Positions 13,719 through 22,305 are shown, counted from the stretch's first letter. The stretch is 26,809 nt of DNA from Butyrivibrio sp. (GCF_024699075.1 NZ_JAILQF010000236.1:1-26809); one strand, 5' to 3'. Notes: generated by a model from the letters alone, not told the origin. Made by a program: numbers and translations.

Positions 13719-15248
13719 TTAGTTAAGGCAGGATTTCATTACTTCGTATGCGCCTTTTTCTTCGATCATCTTAGCATATTTTACAACAGCTTCTTCGAAT
13801 CCTTCAACCTTTGTAAGATCTTCGCCCCAGAAATCTGTATTTGTAAGAACTGCATGTGTAAGTGCATTTACATCATCATTTCTGTGCTCATAGTAGAACT
13901 CGAGGATTGATCTGTCATCGCTTATTACATACTCATTTGGTCCGCCAACTACAGGAGTTACAGCTGGATTTGGACGAACTGCTTCAAGTCCCTTATCTGT
14001 AAGCTCTTTGCCCTGATGATAGAACATCTCATAGAAGGCAAAAGATGCAGTAATACAAGCAGGAAGCTTTCCAAACTTCTCAACATAGCCCTTGAAAGAA
14101 GGCATAACTCTTGCTTTCCACTTTGATGTAGAGTTAAGAGTGATTGAAAGAAGCTGGTGATCAACATAAGGGTTAGCAAAACGATCTGTTACATCTGAAG
14201 CGAACTGCTTGCAGTCGTTAGGATCAAGTGTAAGTGTAGGAATAACTTCATCATAGAGAAGCTTATCCATGAATCCGTGAATTATCTCATCATGCATACA
14301 GTCACGAACGATATTTTCACCGGCAAGGTAAGCACCAAGTACGAAAGAAGTATGAGCTCCGTTAAGAATACGAACCTTTCTCTGCTTGTAAGGCTTGTGG
14401 TCATCACAGATAAGGATTGGAAGATTAGCCTTTTCTACCGGGAATTCATCCTTGATAGACTGAGGTCCTTCAATAACCCAGAAACCGAATACTTCACCAA
14501 CATCTACAAGATCATCATGATATCCGTTCTCTTCTTCAATCTTCTTAACTTCTTCTGCGTCTCTGATACGACCTGGAACGATACGGTCTACAAGTGTAGA
14601 GCAGATGATGTTCTCTTCATCGATCCACTTCTTGAAGTCTTCTCCAAGATTCCACTGATCTGCATACTGAAGAAGGCACTTCTTAAGCTCTTTACCATTG
14701 TTATCGATAAGCTCACATGAAAGGATGATAAAACCCTTACCCTTTACATTACCGAACTTCTGGAAACGTCTGTACATAAACTGGCAAAGCTTTCCCGGAT
14801 ATGAAGCAGCAGGCTTGTCTTCAAACTTACATGAAGGATCATACTGGATACCAGCTTCTGTTGTATTACATGTAATGAATCTAAGCTCCGGGTTATCAGC
14901 ACATTCCATAAGAGCTTCGAACTCTGCATATGGATCTATGCAGCGGGATACGCATGAGATAACTCTCTTTTTGTTAACAGCCTGACCATTCTCCTGACCA
15001 CGAAGGTAAAGAGTATAAAGGCCATCCTGATTGTTGATCATGTCATGAACCATAGGAGCAGCGATAGGCTGTACAAGAACAACCTTTGAATTAAAGCCTG
15101 CCTTTTCGTTCATAAGATCGATGAAGTAATCAACGAATGCACGAAGAAAGTTTCCTTCACCAAACTGAAGTACTCTTTCAGGAGCATCCTCTAAAAGATA
15201 TCCATCATATCCATTTTCTTTGAGTGTATTGTAGCTTAACGTTTTCAT
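13719..15248 (-). CDS. uxaB: Tagaturonate reductase (altronate oxidoreductase)
   Basis: NADH-dependent reduction of D-tagaturonate to D-altronate in the galacturonate (Ashwell) pathway. A 509-residue member of the polyol/mannitol dehydrogenase family. The N-terminal Rossmann region carries VLQFGEGNFLRAFVDYFID at about residues 27-45, typical of UxaB. The C-terminal domain contains the KVRILNGAHTS segment (about 290-301) with the family's catalytic Lys/Asn/His region. Ribosome site AGAGGGA lies six nt before the ATG. It is encoded between uxaA (upstream) and kdgK (downstream) on the same strand, which favours tagaturonate over fructuronate (UxuB), since uxaA supplies the matching altronate dehydratase. 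The 111-nt gap to uxaA shows no clear promoter. Confidence 0.93.
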   Translation of the reverse strand: MKTLSYNTLKENGYDGYLLEDAPERVLQFGEGNFLRAFVDYFIDLMNEKAGFNSKVVLVQPIAAPMVHDMINNQDGLYTLYLRGQENGQAVNKKRVISCVSRCIDPYAEFEALMECADNPELRFITCNTTEAGIQYDPSCKFEDKPAASYPGKLCQFMYRRFQKFGNVKGKGFIILSCELIDNNGKELKKCLLQYADQWNLGEDFKKWIDEENIICSTLVDRIVPGRIRDAEEVKKIEEENGYHDDLVDVGEVFGFWVIEGPQSIKDEFPVEKANLPILICDDHKPYKQRKVRILNGAHTSFVLGAYLAGENIVRDCMHDEIIHGFMDKLLYDEVIPTLTLDPNDCKQFASDVTDRFANPYVDHQLLSITLNSTSKWKARVMPSFKGYVEKFGKLPACITASFAFYEMFYHQGKELTDKGLEAVRPNPAVTPVVGGPNEYVISDDRSILEFYYEHRNDDVNALTHAVLTNTDFWGEDLTKVEGFEEAVVKYAKMIEEKGAYEVMKSCLN

Positions 15249-15359
15249 TTTTTTCCCTCTTTCTTATATGTTAATAGAAATAATATGTTCGTAATGATTT
15301 ATAGAGCTTTTAAGTTTTATAAATCCTGATCCACAAAACTTATGACTTAAAAATAAGTC

Positions 15360-16841
15360 TTAAAGTGTTACACCCTGTTTGAAGATTGCAAGATCGTGAT
15401 AACCGGCATTTTCTGACTTAACCTCTTTGCCTGAAGCAACTTCAAGGACATATTCGAAAAGCTTTTCAGATAAGCCCTTAACTGTGTCTGTCTCAACGAT
15501 CGTTCCGCAGTTGAAATCGATCCAGTTCTTTTTCTTATTGTAAAGAGCATTATTGGTTGAAATCTTAACTGTAGGAACAGGGCTTGCAAAAGGTGTTCCT
15601 CTTCCTGTTGTAAAAAGAATTATCTGTGCGCCGGATGCTGCAAGTGCTGTTGAAGCAACAAGATCATTGCCGGGAGCAGAGAGAAGGTTAAGCCCCTTTT
15701 CTTTGACAGGCTCTGCATATTTAAGAACTCCCTTGACAGGAGCGCTTCCTGACTTCTGAGTGCATCCGTTGGACTTATCTTCAAGAGTTGAGATTCCGCC
15801 GGCCTTATTTCCGGGTGATGGATTCTCATAAATTGTCTGATTGTGTGCCTTGAAATAGTTCTTGAAGTCGTTGATAAGACTAACTGTCTGATCAAAGAGA
15901 GCTTCGTTTGCACACCTGTTCATGAGCTGCTGCTCAGCACCGAACATCTCAGGTACTTCTGTAAGAATAGTAGTTCCGCCTTTGCCGATGAGGATATCAG
16001 AAAAGCCGCCAACTGTTGGATTGGCTGTGATTCCGGAAAGACCGTCGGAACCTCCGCATTTCATGCCGATTATAAGATCCTTGGCATTGCACTTTTCTCT
16101 CTTAAATGTCTTAACATATTCTGCAAGATCTGAGAGGATATCAAGAGCATCGCTTACTTCATCTTCTGAATTCTGACCTACGAGGAATCTGATCCTCTTT
16201 TCATCATAGTCGCCAAGATAAGGCTTAAGAACATCTATATTTGAGTTCTCGCAGCCAAGACCAAGAACGAGGACGCCGCCTGCGTTTGGATGTCTTATAA
16301 GATCTGCGAGCACTTCTCTTGTATTCTCCTGATCATCGCCCATCTGGGAGCATCCATAAGGATGATTGAAAGCAAATATTGATTCAAGGGTTCCGCCTAC
16401 AAGTGACTGAGCCTGCTGTTCAATTGCTTTTGCAACTGAGTTCATGCAGCCTACTGTAGGGATGATCCATATTTCATTTCTTACGCCGACTTTACCGTCT
16501 GATCTTTTGAATCCGTCAAAAAATCTTTCCTCTGTTTCTTCAACAGTAGGATTAACGGGATTGTAGCTGTATTCAAGAAGTTCTCCTAAAGCAGTCTTTA
16601 TATTGTGAGTGTGAACCCAACTGCCTTTTTCGATATCTTCTTTGGCAATACCGATCTGGTTGCCGTATTTAATTATTGCATCACCTTCTTTTAAACTTGT
16701 GAGTGCAAATTTGTGTCCCTGGGGAATATCCTGAATAAGAGTGACTGATAAGTCGCCAAGATCGATAGTCTTATCCTTTGAAAGAGGTGTCAGAGCAACT
16801 GCCACATTGTCTGCATCATTAATTCTTATATATTCTTTCAT
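15360..16841 (-). CDS. uxaA: Altronate dehydratase
   Basis: Dehydrates D-altronate to 2-keto-3-deoxygluconate, feeding KdgK. At 493 residues it matches E. coli UxaA (495). The N-terminal SAF domain covers about residues 8-95 with GHKFAL (42-47) and VHTHN (76-80). The large C-terminal dehydratase domain contains Cys132 in PTVGCMN, the HPYGCSQMGDDQENT block (160-174) and GLGCEN (194-199), motifs of the iron-dependent altronate/galactarate dehydratase family. The start at 16841 is chosen because AAAGGA precedes it and the SAF domain starts directly. A longer open frame to 16919 runs through the operator and promoter and is rejected. It is the first gene of the minus-strand operon, under a strong promoter with a palindromic operator at its start. 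Confidence 0.95.
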   Translation of the reverse strand: MKEYIRINDADNVAVALTPLSKDKTIDLGDLSVTLIQDIPQGHKFALTSLKEGDAIIKYGNQIGIAKEDIEKGSWVHTHNIKTALGELLEYSYNPVNPTVEETEERFFDGFKRSDGKVGVRNEIWIIPTVGCMNSVAKAIEQQAQSLVGGTLESIFAFNHPYGCSQMGDDQENTREVLADLIRHPNAGGVLVLGLGCENSNIDVLKPYLGDYDEKRIRFLVGQNSEDEVSDALDILSDLAEYVKTFKREKCNAKDLIIGMKCGGSDGLSGITANPTVGGFSDILIGKGGTTILTEVPEMFGAEQQLMNRCANEALFDQTVSLINDFKNYFKAHNQTIYENPSPGNKAGGISTLEDKSNGCTQKSGSAPVKGVLKYAEPVKEKGLNLLSAPGNDLVASTALAASGAQIILFTTGRGTPFASPVPTVKISTNNALYNKKKNWIDFNCGTIVETDTVKGLSEKLFEYVLEVASGKEVKSENAGYHDLAIFKQGVTL

Positions 16842-16872
16842 AAAATTTTTCCTTTGTCTGTAAAAAAAGATA

Positions 16873-16888
16873 ATGTAAGCTCTTACAT
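16873..16888. promoter_or_regulatory. Palindromic operator overlapping the uxaA transcription start
   Basis: ATGTAAG-CT-CTTACAT, seven-base arms identical to the operator at 4025-4040. A degenerate half-copy lies in the promoter spacer (CTTACATTT, 16902-16910). The identical arms at two separate promoters of one pathway make a shared repressor likely. Confidence 0.78.
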
Positions 16889-16890
16889 AA

Positions 16891-16919
16891 AATATAAAAC
16901 CCTTACATTTAAATGTCAA
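16891..16919 (-). promoter_or_regulatory. Promoter of the uxaA-uxaB-kdgK operon
   Basis: On the minus strand: TTGACA (16919-16914), a 17-nt spacer and TATATT (16896-16891), close to the vegetative consensus. The operator at 16888-16873 starts three nt after the -10, so a bound protein would cover the transcription start. Confidence 0.85.
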
Positions 16920-16987
16920 GAAGATTATCTGTTTTCATGCCATGAAAGGACTTGAACAAATGGTAGAAAAATAAAGATTTTAAGCCT

Positions 16988-17017
16988 GTGTTCGAACACC
17001 ATTTGTAAGAGTTTACA
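16988..17017. promoter_or_regulatory. Upstream palindromes in the uxaA-deoD intergenic region
   Basis: Two dyads stand side by side: GTGTTCGAACAC (16988-16999, perfect 12-bp palindrome) and TGTAAGAGTTTACA (17004-17017), which differs from the operator family by one arm base. The second is centred about 130 bp from the operator at 16873-16888, a distance compatible with looping. The 448-nt gap 16842-17289 also holds the uxaA promoter, a candidate deoD promoter, and an imperfect long-range inverted repeat around 17172-17224. Confidence 0.5.
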
Positions 17018-17180
17018 AAAATAGGATAAAAAAACTGTGCATTTTTAAGGAGCTTGAAAATTCTTTATTAACTGCCTGCGATATCAAATTTGCAAGGGGA
17101 TGGCATAGGTATATATTGTGAAGTTTGAATTATTTATAAAGTGCGAAGTATGAGTTATAATAGTGAATTGTAAATCGCAT

Positions 17181-17210
17181 TTGATTGATTTAGAACTATA
17201 TCTGTATAAA
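17181..17210 (+). promoter_or_regulatory. Candidate deoD promoter
   Basis: TTGATT (17181-17186), an 18-nt spacer and TATAAA (17205-17210), 80 nt before the deoD start. An alternative -10, TATAAT, lies at 17156-17161 but lacks a good -35 partner. Confidence 0.45.
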
Positions 17211-17289
17211 ATTCATTTGCGATTCTTAAAATCAGTAAAGTAGTAATTTACCATGTAAATAAACATACAGGTTTTTTAGGAGGAATATT

Positions 17290-18012
17290 ATGAGTACACC
17301 ACACAATCGCGCAGAAAAGGGAGATTTTGCAAAGACAGTTCTTATGCCGGGAGATCCGCTCAGAGCTAAATATATCGCAGAAACATTTCTTGAAAATCCA
17401 AAACTTGTTAATGATGTAAGAAATATGCTTGGATATACAGGAACATATAAAGGAGTCCCTGTTTCAGTAATGGCTTCAGGTATGGGTATGCCAAGTATAG
17501 GTATCTATTCTTATGAGCTTTATAAATTCTATGATGTTGAGAATATCATAAGAGTTGGCTCAGCAGGAGCCTACACAGCTGATGTGGATCTTCTTGATGT
17601 TGTTCTTGCAAGCAAGGCTTATAGCCAGTCAAGCTATGCCAAGATGCAGGGCGGCGCAGATTCAGAGCTTATGTATCCTGACAAGGATCTTAACAAGGTT
17701 ATTGCAGAATCTGCTAAAGAGTCAGGAATCAAGGTTTTGGAAGCACCTATACATTCAGGTGATGTGTTCTATTATCAGGACGGATATAGCAAATTCAAAG
17801 ATATCAATAAGGAGCAGGGCTGTGTATGCGTTGAGATGGAGAGCTATGCTCTTTTCCATAATGCAAATGTCCTTTCAAAGCATGCAGCATGTCTTCTTAC
17901 AATTTCAGACAGCCTTGTAACAGCAAAGGAGACTACAGCCAAGGAGCGTGAGACAAGCTTTAACGATATGATAAGGGTTGCTCTTGAAGCTGCAGCAAAG
18001 CTTGATGCCTGA
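17290..18012 (+). CDS. deoD: Purine-nucleoside phosphorylase, DeoD type
   Basis: Phosphorolysis of purine (deoxy)nucleosides to base and (deoxy)ribose 1-phosphate in the cytoplasm; family members are hexamers. It has 240 residues against 239 in E. coli and aligns end to end by eye: TPHNRAEKGD with His5, MPGDPLRAKYIAETFLE (19-35), RVGSAG (88-93), VEMES in place of VEMEA, and TISDSL with the catalytic Asp kept. The NDMI segment near the C-terminus is also conserved. Ribosome site AGGAGG (17278-17283), six nt from the ATG. It is flanked by its own terminator and is not obviously linked to the uronate genes. Confidence 0.96.
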   Translation: MSTPHNRAEKGDFAKTVLMPGDPLRAKYIAETFLENPKLVNDVRNMLGYTGTYKGVPVSVMASGMGMPSIGIYSYELYKFYDVENIIRVGSAGAYTADVDLLDVVLASKAYSQSSYAKMQGGADSELMYPDKDLNKVIAESAKESGIKVLEAPIHSGDVFYYQDGYSKFKDINKEQGCVCVEMESYALFHNANVLSKHAACLLTISDSLVTAKETTAKERETSFNDMIRVALEAAAKLDA

Positions 18013-18033
18013 TATTTAATGAGGTTTACATTG

Positions 18034-18069
18034 GCCTCGCTGCTAAAATAGTGGCAGCGAGGCTTTTTT
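18034..18069 (+). terminator. Terminator of deoD
   Basis: Perfect 10-bp stem GCCTCGCTGC (18034-18043) / GCAGCGAGGC (18054-18063) followed by six T (18064-18069). Confidence 0.94.
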
Positions 18070-18109
18070 CTTAGATAAGAGCCCGTGTAAAGGGCAGACG
18101 GAGAATAGC

Positions 18110-18730
18110 ATGCTTTTAGTAAGAGATATAACAAGAGCATATGGACGCAATAAGGTCTTAAAAGGGATCTCATTTGATGCAAAGCCTGGCGATCAGATAG
18201 CGATCATCGGAAGAAACGGAAGCGGTAAGTCTACTTTTCTTAGGATCCTTGCGGGTATAGATAAGCCTGCAAGTGGCACCATATCCTTTTGGGGTAACAG
18301 ATCAGATGTAAAGAAGTCTGTTTTCAGGCAGTTCACTGGCTATCTTCCCCAGGACAATCCTCTTCTTGATGAACTGAGCGTCCAGGACAATATCAGCCTT
18401 TGGAGCGGCCAAAGGGGAAGGCCTTCAGATGAACTTATTGCCGAGTTTTATCTTGATGATATTTTGAAAAAGAAAGTTTCGCAGCTTTCAGGCGGCATGA
18501 AAAGGCGAGTTGCCATCGCCTGCGCATGTGTAGGTAATCCTCCTGTTCTTATCATGGATGAGCCTACGGCTTCACTTGATATTTATTACAAAAAAGAGAT
18601 CCGTACCTGGATGAAGACTTTCAGAGAAGGTAACGGAATCATAGTTGTAGCAACGCATGATGAACTTGAAATGAATGACAGCACCAAGGTTTTTAGTATG
18701 GAAAATGGTGTGCTTACACAAAGACGATAA
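18110..18730 (+). CDS. ABC exporter ATP-binding subunit
   Basis: A 206-residue nucleotide-binding domain that powers the two ABC-2 permeases encoded directly after it. All motifs are intact: Walker A GRNGSGKST (34-42), Q-loop Gln81, signature LSGGM (126-130), Walker B VLIMDEP (146-152) with Glu151, and switch His183. The order and length are typical of ABC-2 export systems for lipids, peptides or drugs. GGAG lies six nt before the ATG, and the next gene begins five nt after the stop, so the three genes form an operon. No clear promoter was found in the 97 nt after deoD, so expression may depend on read-through or a weak promoter. The substrate is unknown. Confidence 0.9.
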   Translation: MLLVRDITRAYGRNKVLKGISFDAKPGDQIAIIGRNGSGKSTFLRILAGIDKPASGTISFWGNRSDVKKSVFRQFTGYLPQDNPLLDELSVQDNISLWSGQRGRPSDELIAEFYLDDILKKKVSQLSGGMKRRVAIACACVGNPPVLIMDEPTASLDIYYKKEIRTWMKTFREGNGIIVVATHDELEMNDSTKVFSMENGVLTQRR

Positions 18731-18735
18731 TATTT

Positions 18736-19965
18736 ATGAGCAAAAATTACCTTCGTGAATATATACGAATTGAATATAAAAGGATGCTGAAAAGCTTTGG
18801 ACACATGCTGCTGTCGATAATGGTGATGGCCCTTGTCATAGGACTTGGGATGGCCGGAATCGGTTTTATTATGACGCATCTGACGGATTATGAAAAAGTC
18901 ACTGTAGCAATGGTCCTTCCTGAAAGTGATGAGACAGATACTTTAAGGGCGCTTTCTACCCTGATACAGATGCAGGAAAGCGTTGATGAGATCGCTACCT
19001 TTACCTATCTTTCAAGGCAGGAAGCAGAAGAAGGAATTAAAGATGGCAGTATACAGGCTGCGATAATCCTTGGAGATACATTTATTAATGATGTCATGAC
19101 AGGAATAAATACACCTGCCATAGTCCTTCTTCCTTCTGATACAGAGCTTAATACAGAGGTTTTCCATGAAGAAGTCAGAAATGGAATATCCCTTATAAGA
19201 ACTGGAGAAGCCGGTATATATTCTGTTACAGATACATGGATATCGGGCTATGAGATGGTTATATCAAGAAGTGATATGGAGAATCTTCTTACAGATCTTT
19301 TTACAAGTAAGGCCCTTGACAGAAGCGGAGTTATAGATGAATTTTCTGTATCAGCATTTGGTGAAGATAGTATTATGCAGTATTATGTTGCTTCAGGTTA
19401 TGCAATGATACTTCTTTTTTTCGGACTTATGTTTGGTAATCTCTATGCAGGCAATGACATAACAGTAAGGAAGAAGCTTAGAGTTAACGGTCTTGGTGCT
19501 GTAAAGACGGGTATTGTAAGAATACTTGTTATGACAAGCATGGTATTTATAATATCAATAATGATGATATGTATGATTTTGATATATACTAAAGTTTCGG
19601 GTATTTCCCTGGGATTTTATTTTGAACCAGCGATAATACCGGGACTTTTACTTATAGCATTTTCGCTTTCAGGATTCTTTCATTTCATATATTCCCTTTC
19701 AAATATTGAAGCTCAGAATGCTATGATACTAATTCTTAGTGCTATCCTTATGGCTTTTATGTCAGGATGCATTTTTCCAATGGCTTTTTTGCCGGAAGCA
19801 TTTCAAAAGGCAGGTATGCTTATGCCTATGAGAATGTGGAGAACTGGCCTTTCACAGATACTTTTTTCATATCAGTCTTTTGAAAACGTCATGTGGCTAT
19901 TTATTATAGGACTTATATTCGGAACAGGAGGTATCATATGTCAGATAAGAAAAATACACTCCTGA
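18736..19965 (+). CDS. ABC-2 type exporter permease, first subunit
   Basis: Membrane protein of 409 residues. One N-terminal helix (about 25-46) is followed by a large extracytoplasmic domain (about 47-212), then five or six helices in the C-terminal half (from about residue 217). This layout is that of ABC-2 (YhgE/YhaP-like) permeases. It starts five nt after the ATPase gene and its end overlaps the next permease gene by 28 nt, so the two are translationally coupled and probably form a heterodimer. Export of a toxin, lipid or envelope component is a guess; nothing in the window identifies the substrate. Confidence 0.8.
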   Translation: MSKNYLREYIRIEYKRMLKSFGHMLLSIMVMALVIGLGMAGIGFIMTHLTDYEKVTVAMVLPESDETDTLRALSTLIQMQESVDEIATFTYLSRQEAEEGIKDGSIQAAIILGDTFINDVMTGINTPAIVLLPSDTELNTEVFHEEVRNGISLIRTGEAGIYSVTDTWISGYEMVISRSDMENLLTDLFTSKALDRSGVIDEFSVSAFGEDSIMQYYVASGYAMILLFFGLMFGNLYAGNDITVRKKLRVNGLGAVKTGIVRILVMTSMVFIISIMMICMILIYTKVSGISLGFYFEPAIIPGLLLIAFSLSGFFHFIYSLSNIEAQNAMILILSAILMAFMSGCIFPMAFLPEAFQKAGMLMPMRMWRTGLSQILFSYQSFENVMWLFIIGLIFGTGGIICQIRKIHS

Positions 19966-21035
19966 GACGAGACAGAACATGGTTTTTACTTCTTCTTAAA
20001 AGGCAGCTTTTAAGGCCTTTTCTCTGGGTTATCGCTGCCTTTATGGTTCTTGCAGTTGTTTCATTTTATTATGTAACAGCGCCTGATGCCAATAATAAAA
20101 GGGTTGTACTTTACAATGAAAACGAATCAAGTGATGCAGAAGATTACAGTAATATGCTTATTGACAGCCTGATAGCAGCTTCTGACATGGATGATACTAT
20201 TTTTGAATTTGAGCGTGTACAAAGCTATGAGGAACTTATAGAAGAAGTTACAAGTGGAAGAAGTGAATGCGGTTTTATCATAACTGATGATTTTGATGAG
20301 AAAATAGTTGTTTGCGATACCGATGACCTTATTGTATACGTAAGATCTAATTATACCAATAAGGGCGAAGTTGCCAAGGAAACCGTATTTGCAGAATTCT
20401 TTGAGATATATGGACGTATTCTTATTATAGATGAGCAGGAAGAAATCTTCGGAACTGATGATACGAAGCTCATGGAAGCGCTTATAAGTGATTATGACAG
20501 GCTTCTTGTAGGAGATGAAGTTTTTAACGCAGACTATCAGACTATAGAAGGTAATGTTGTTCCATCCGGTGAAAAGAAGATGCAGTCTTTAAGAGGACTT
20601 GTAATGATACTTATCACAATGGAGCTCTTACTTGGTGGAAGCGAGAAATTTTATGGAACAGCAGGGAAAGTTTCAAAAGCCCTGCCCTCTAAAGAAAGAA
20701 CACGGTTTGAAGTCCTTATGCAGATTACAGGAATAATAATTCCGGCTATGGTTGGATTTGTCCTTATAAGAATACTCGATCCATCAATAGCTATTGCACC
20801 TGATATTGTTTTATATCTGATTTTTGTACTAATAGCCGTGATATGGACATATATATTTGGAAAGCTGATGAATAATGGCATAAGCTATATGGCCTGGATA
20901 CTGACCCTTCTTATAGCTCAGTTTATTATCTGCCCTGTATGGAAAGATCTTGCAGAATATGTGCCATCCATGAAGCTTATATCATATCTTTTCCCTGCAG
21001 GAGCCTACCTTAGAATACTGAATTTATTTGCATGA
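19938..21035 (+). CDS. ABC-2 type exporter permease, second subunit
   Basis: Membrane protein of 365 residues. It has a basic N-terminus, a first helix at about residues 28-46, and an acidic extracytoplasmic domain (about 47-210). Several helices follow in the C-terminal third (around 220-240, 257-280, 283-305 and 315-335). The start at 19938 has AGGAGG (19926-19931) six nt upstream, inside the end of the preceding gene; an in-frame upstream start at 19893 lacks a ribosome site. It has the same architecture as its partner, suggesting an old duplication. It ends 16 nt from the convergent birA gene. Confidence 0.78.
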   Translation: MSDKKNTLLRRDRTWFLLLLKRQLLRPFLWVIAAFMVLAVVSFYYVTAPDANNKRVVLYNENESSDAEDYSNMLIDSLIAASDMDDTIFEFERVQSYEELIEEVTSGRSECGFIITDDFDEKIVVCDTDDLIVYVRSNYTNKGEVAKETVFAEFFEIYGRILIIDEQEEIFGTDDTKLMEALISDYDRLLVGDEVFNADYQTIEGNVVPSGEKKMQSLRGLVMILITMELLLGGSEKFYGTAGKVSKALPSKERTRFEVLMQITGIIIPAMVGFVLIRILDPSIAIAPDIVLYLIFVLIAVIWTYIFGKLMNNGISYMAWILTLLIAQFIICPVWKDLAEYVPSMKLISYLFPAGAYLRILNLFA

Positions 21036-21076
21036 AAAAATGGGCAGATTCTTAATATATTTCTTTAATACTGCCC
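21036..21076 (-). terminator. birA terminator
   Basis: On the minus strand the arms GGGCAG (21076-21071) and CTGCCC (21047-21042) flank the birA stop and are followed by ATTTTTT (21041-21035). The 6-bp stem with a 23-nt loop is modest, but the T-run is good. No T-run follows on the plus strand, so the exporter operon has no obvious terminator of its own here. Confidence 0.6.
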
Positions 21077-22041
21077 TTACCTGGTTCTAATCGGAAATCC
21101 TTATTGCCTTCGTAGTCGATAACAAGTCTGCAGCTATCATCTATTGAAGTGATATGAGCCTTATATTTTTTATTATTCATTTCAAGAAGGATATCTTTAC
21201 CTATAATAAGAGAATATTTTCTGTAATCATTAAGGAAACCCTCGTGGTTTCCTTTTTTGAATTCTTCATAATATTCAAAAAAGTAGTTTATATAAAATGC
21301 CGGGATCATGCTTCCTGCATCACTTTGATAGTCATCAAAAAGAGCTCCTGCAATATCAGAAATATCTTTTGGAAAACCGTCTTTGGGAGGATAGAGATTA
21401 ACGCCGCATCCAGTTATACAAAAGTTTAAAAGACCGCTCTCAAGATCAAGAGCTCCCTCAGTTAAGATCCCGCAGATTTTTTTATCATTTAGAAAAAGAT
21501 CATTAGCCCACTTGATCCCTACATCCTTGCCGGATACTTCTCTTAATGCTCTGCACATGGCAGCAGCGCTCATGCAGGTTATAAATCCCGTATCCTGCTG
21601 GGTTAAGTCTAAAGGCCTTAATAGAAGGCTTAAATATATACCGGAACCATAAGGAGAATAGAAGGTATGTCCCTTGTGGCCGCGGCCTAGACTTTGCTGT
21701 CTTGAAAGTATCACAAGGCCCTCGTTATAGCCCTGAAGAGCATACTGATAAGCTAGAGAATTTGTAGAGCTTGTCTCTTTAAGAACTACTATGTCTATAT
21801 TTTCCATAGGAAGTGTAAGATAACTTCTTATCTTTTTTTCATCAAATACATCATTGTTACTACTAAGACAATAGCCTTTATTGGTAACAGCATCTATAAG
21901 ATATCCTTCATTTTGAAGGGCTTTTATATTTTTCCATACTCCTGCTCGTGAGATTCCAATAGATGAGGCGAGCTCTTCTCCTGAAATATATGAACCTTTA
22001 TTTGAAGTTAATAGTTCAAGAATCTTTTCTTTTGCAGACAT
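21052..22041 (-). CDS. birA: Bifunctional biotin--protein ligase / biotin operon repressor
   Basis: Attaches biotin to carboxylase carrier proteins and probably represses biotin genes. 329 residues. An N-terminal winged helix (about 1-62) has the helix-turn-helix SGEELASSIGISRAGVWKNIKAL and a wing segment GYLIDAVTNKGYCL. The catalytic core has ETSSTNSLA (89-97), the biotinyl-AMP loop GRGHKG (119-124, replacing GRGRRGR), KWANDL (177-182) with the essential Lys, and GILTEG. The C-terminal SH3-like domain ends near residue 325. A ribosome site AAGGAAG precedes the ATG. It is divergent from the gene at 22306. Confidence 0.94.
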   Translation of the reverse strand: MSAKEKILELLTSNKGSYISGEELASSIGISRAGVWKNIKALQNEGYLIDAVTNKGYCLSSNNDVFDEKKIRSYLTLPMENIDIVVLKETSSTNSLAYQYALQGYNEGLVILSRQQSLGRGHKGHTFYSPYGSGIYLSLLLRPLDLTQQDTGFITCMSAAAMCRALREVSGKDVGIKWANDLFLNDKKICGILTEGALDLESGLLNFCITGCGVNLYPPKDGFPKDISDIAGALFDDYQSDAGSMIPAFYINYFFEYYEEFKKGNHEGFLNDYRKYSLIIGKDILLEMNNKKYKAHITSIDDSCRLVIDYEGNKDFRLEPGKGSIKEIY

Positions 22042-22127
22042 AGATATGCTTCCTTATATGTTGGTATATTGACTTTTACATAATAGCAAAATGAGTACAA
22101 AATTACCATTTTTGGCAAAAAAATGCA

Positions 22128-22165
22128 TTTCGTCGCATAAATTTGTCGTTTCGTCGGATTTGTTT
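22128..22165. repeat. Two direct repeats 21 bp apart before a promoter
   Basis: TTTCGTCGNATNNNTTT occurs at 22128-22144 and 22149-22165, with an extra partial TTTGTCG at 22142-22148. The second copy ends at the -35 of the candidate promoter. Repeats two helical turns apart are typical of activator sites. The 264-nt gap 22042-22305 is otherwise AT-rich and without a gene. Confidence 0.5.
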
Positions 22166-22192
22166 GAAATACAATGAAAATTATTATAGAAT
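22164..22192 (+). promoter_or_regulatory. Candidate promoter of the FDPMTGQP-repeat protein gene
   Basis: TTGAAA (22164-22169), a 17-nt spacer and TAGAAT (22187-22192), leaving a leader of about 107 nt. It directly abuts the direct repeats at 22128-22165. Confidence 0.55.
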
Positions 22193-22305
22193 TACAAACG
22201 TGACATTAATATAAAAATGAAAGTTTTGAAAAAGGGGATTTTTTTAAAACTCGAATTATCAGCTTCAAAGGTAATTTAATCATTATTCATTAGAGGAGGA
22301 ATATT

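Noticed and set aside
14277..14720. 147-codon open frame antisense to uxaB
   Set aside because: It lies wholly within a well-supported gene, has no ribosome site, and its composition reflects the reverse complement of uxaB codons.
16842..16919. In-frame extension of uxaA
   Set aside because: It covers the promoter and operator; the start at 16841 has a ribosome site and gives the usual length.
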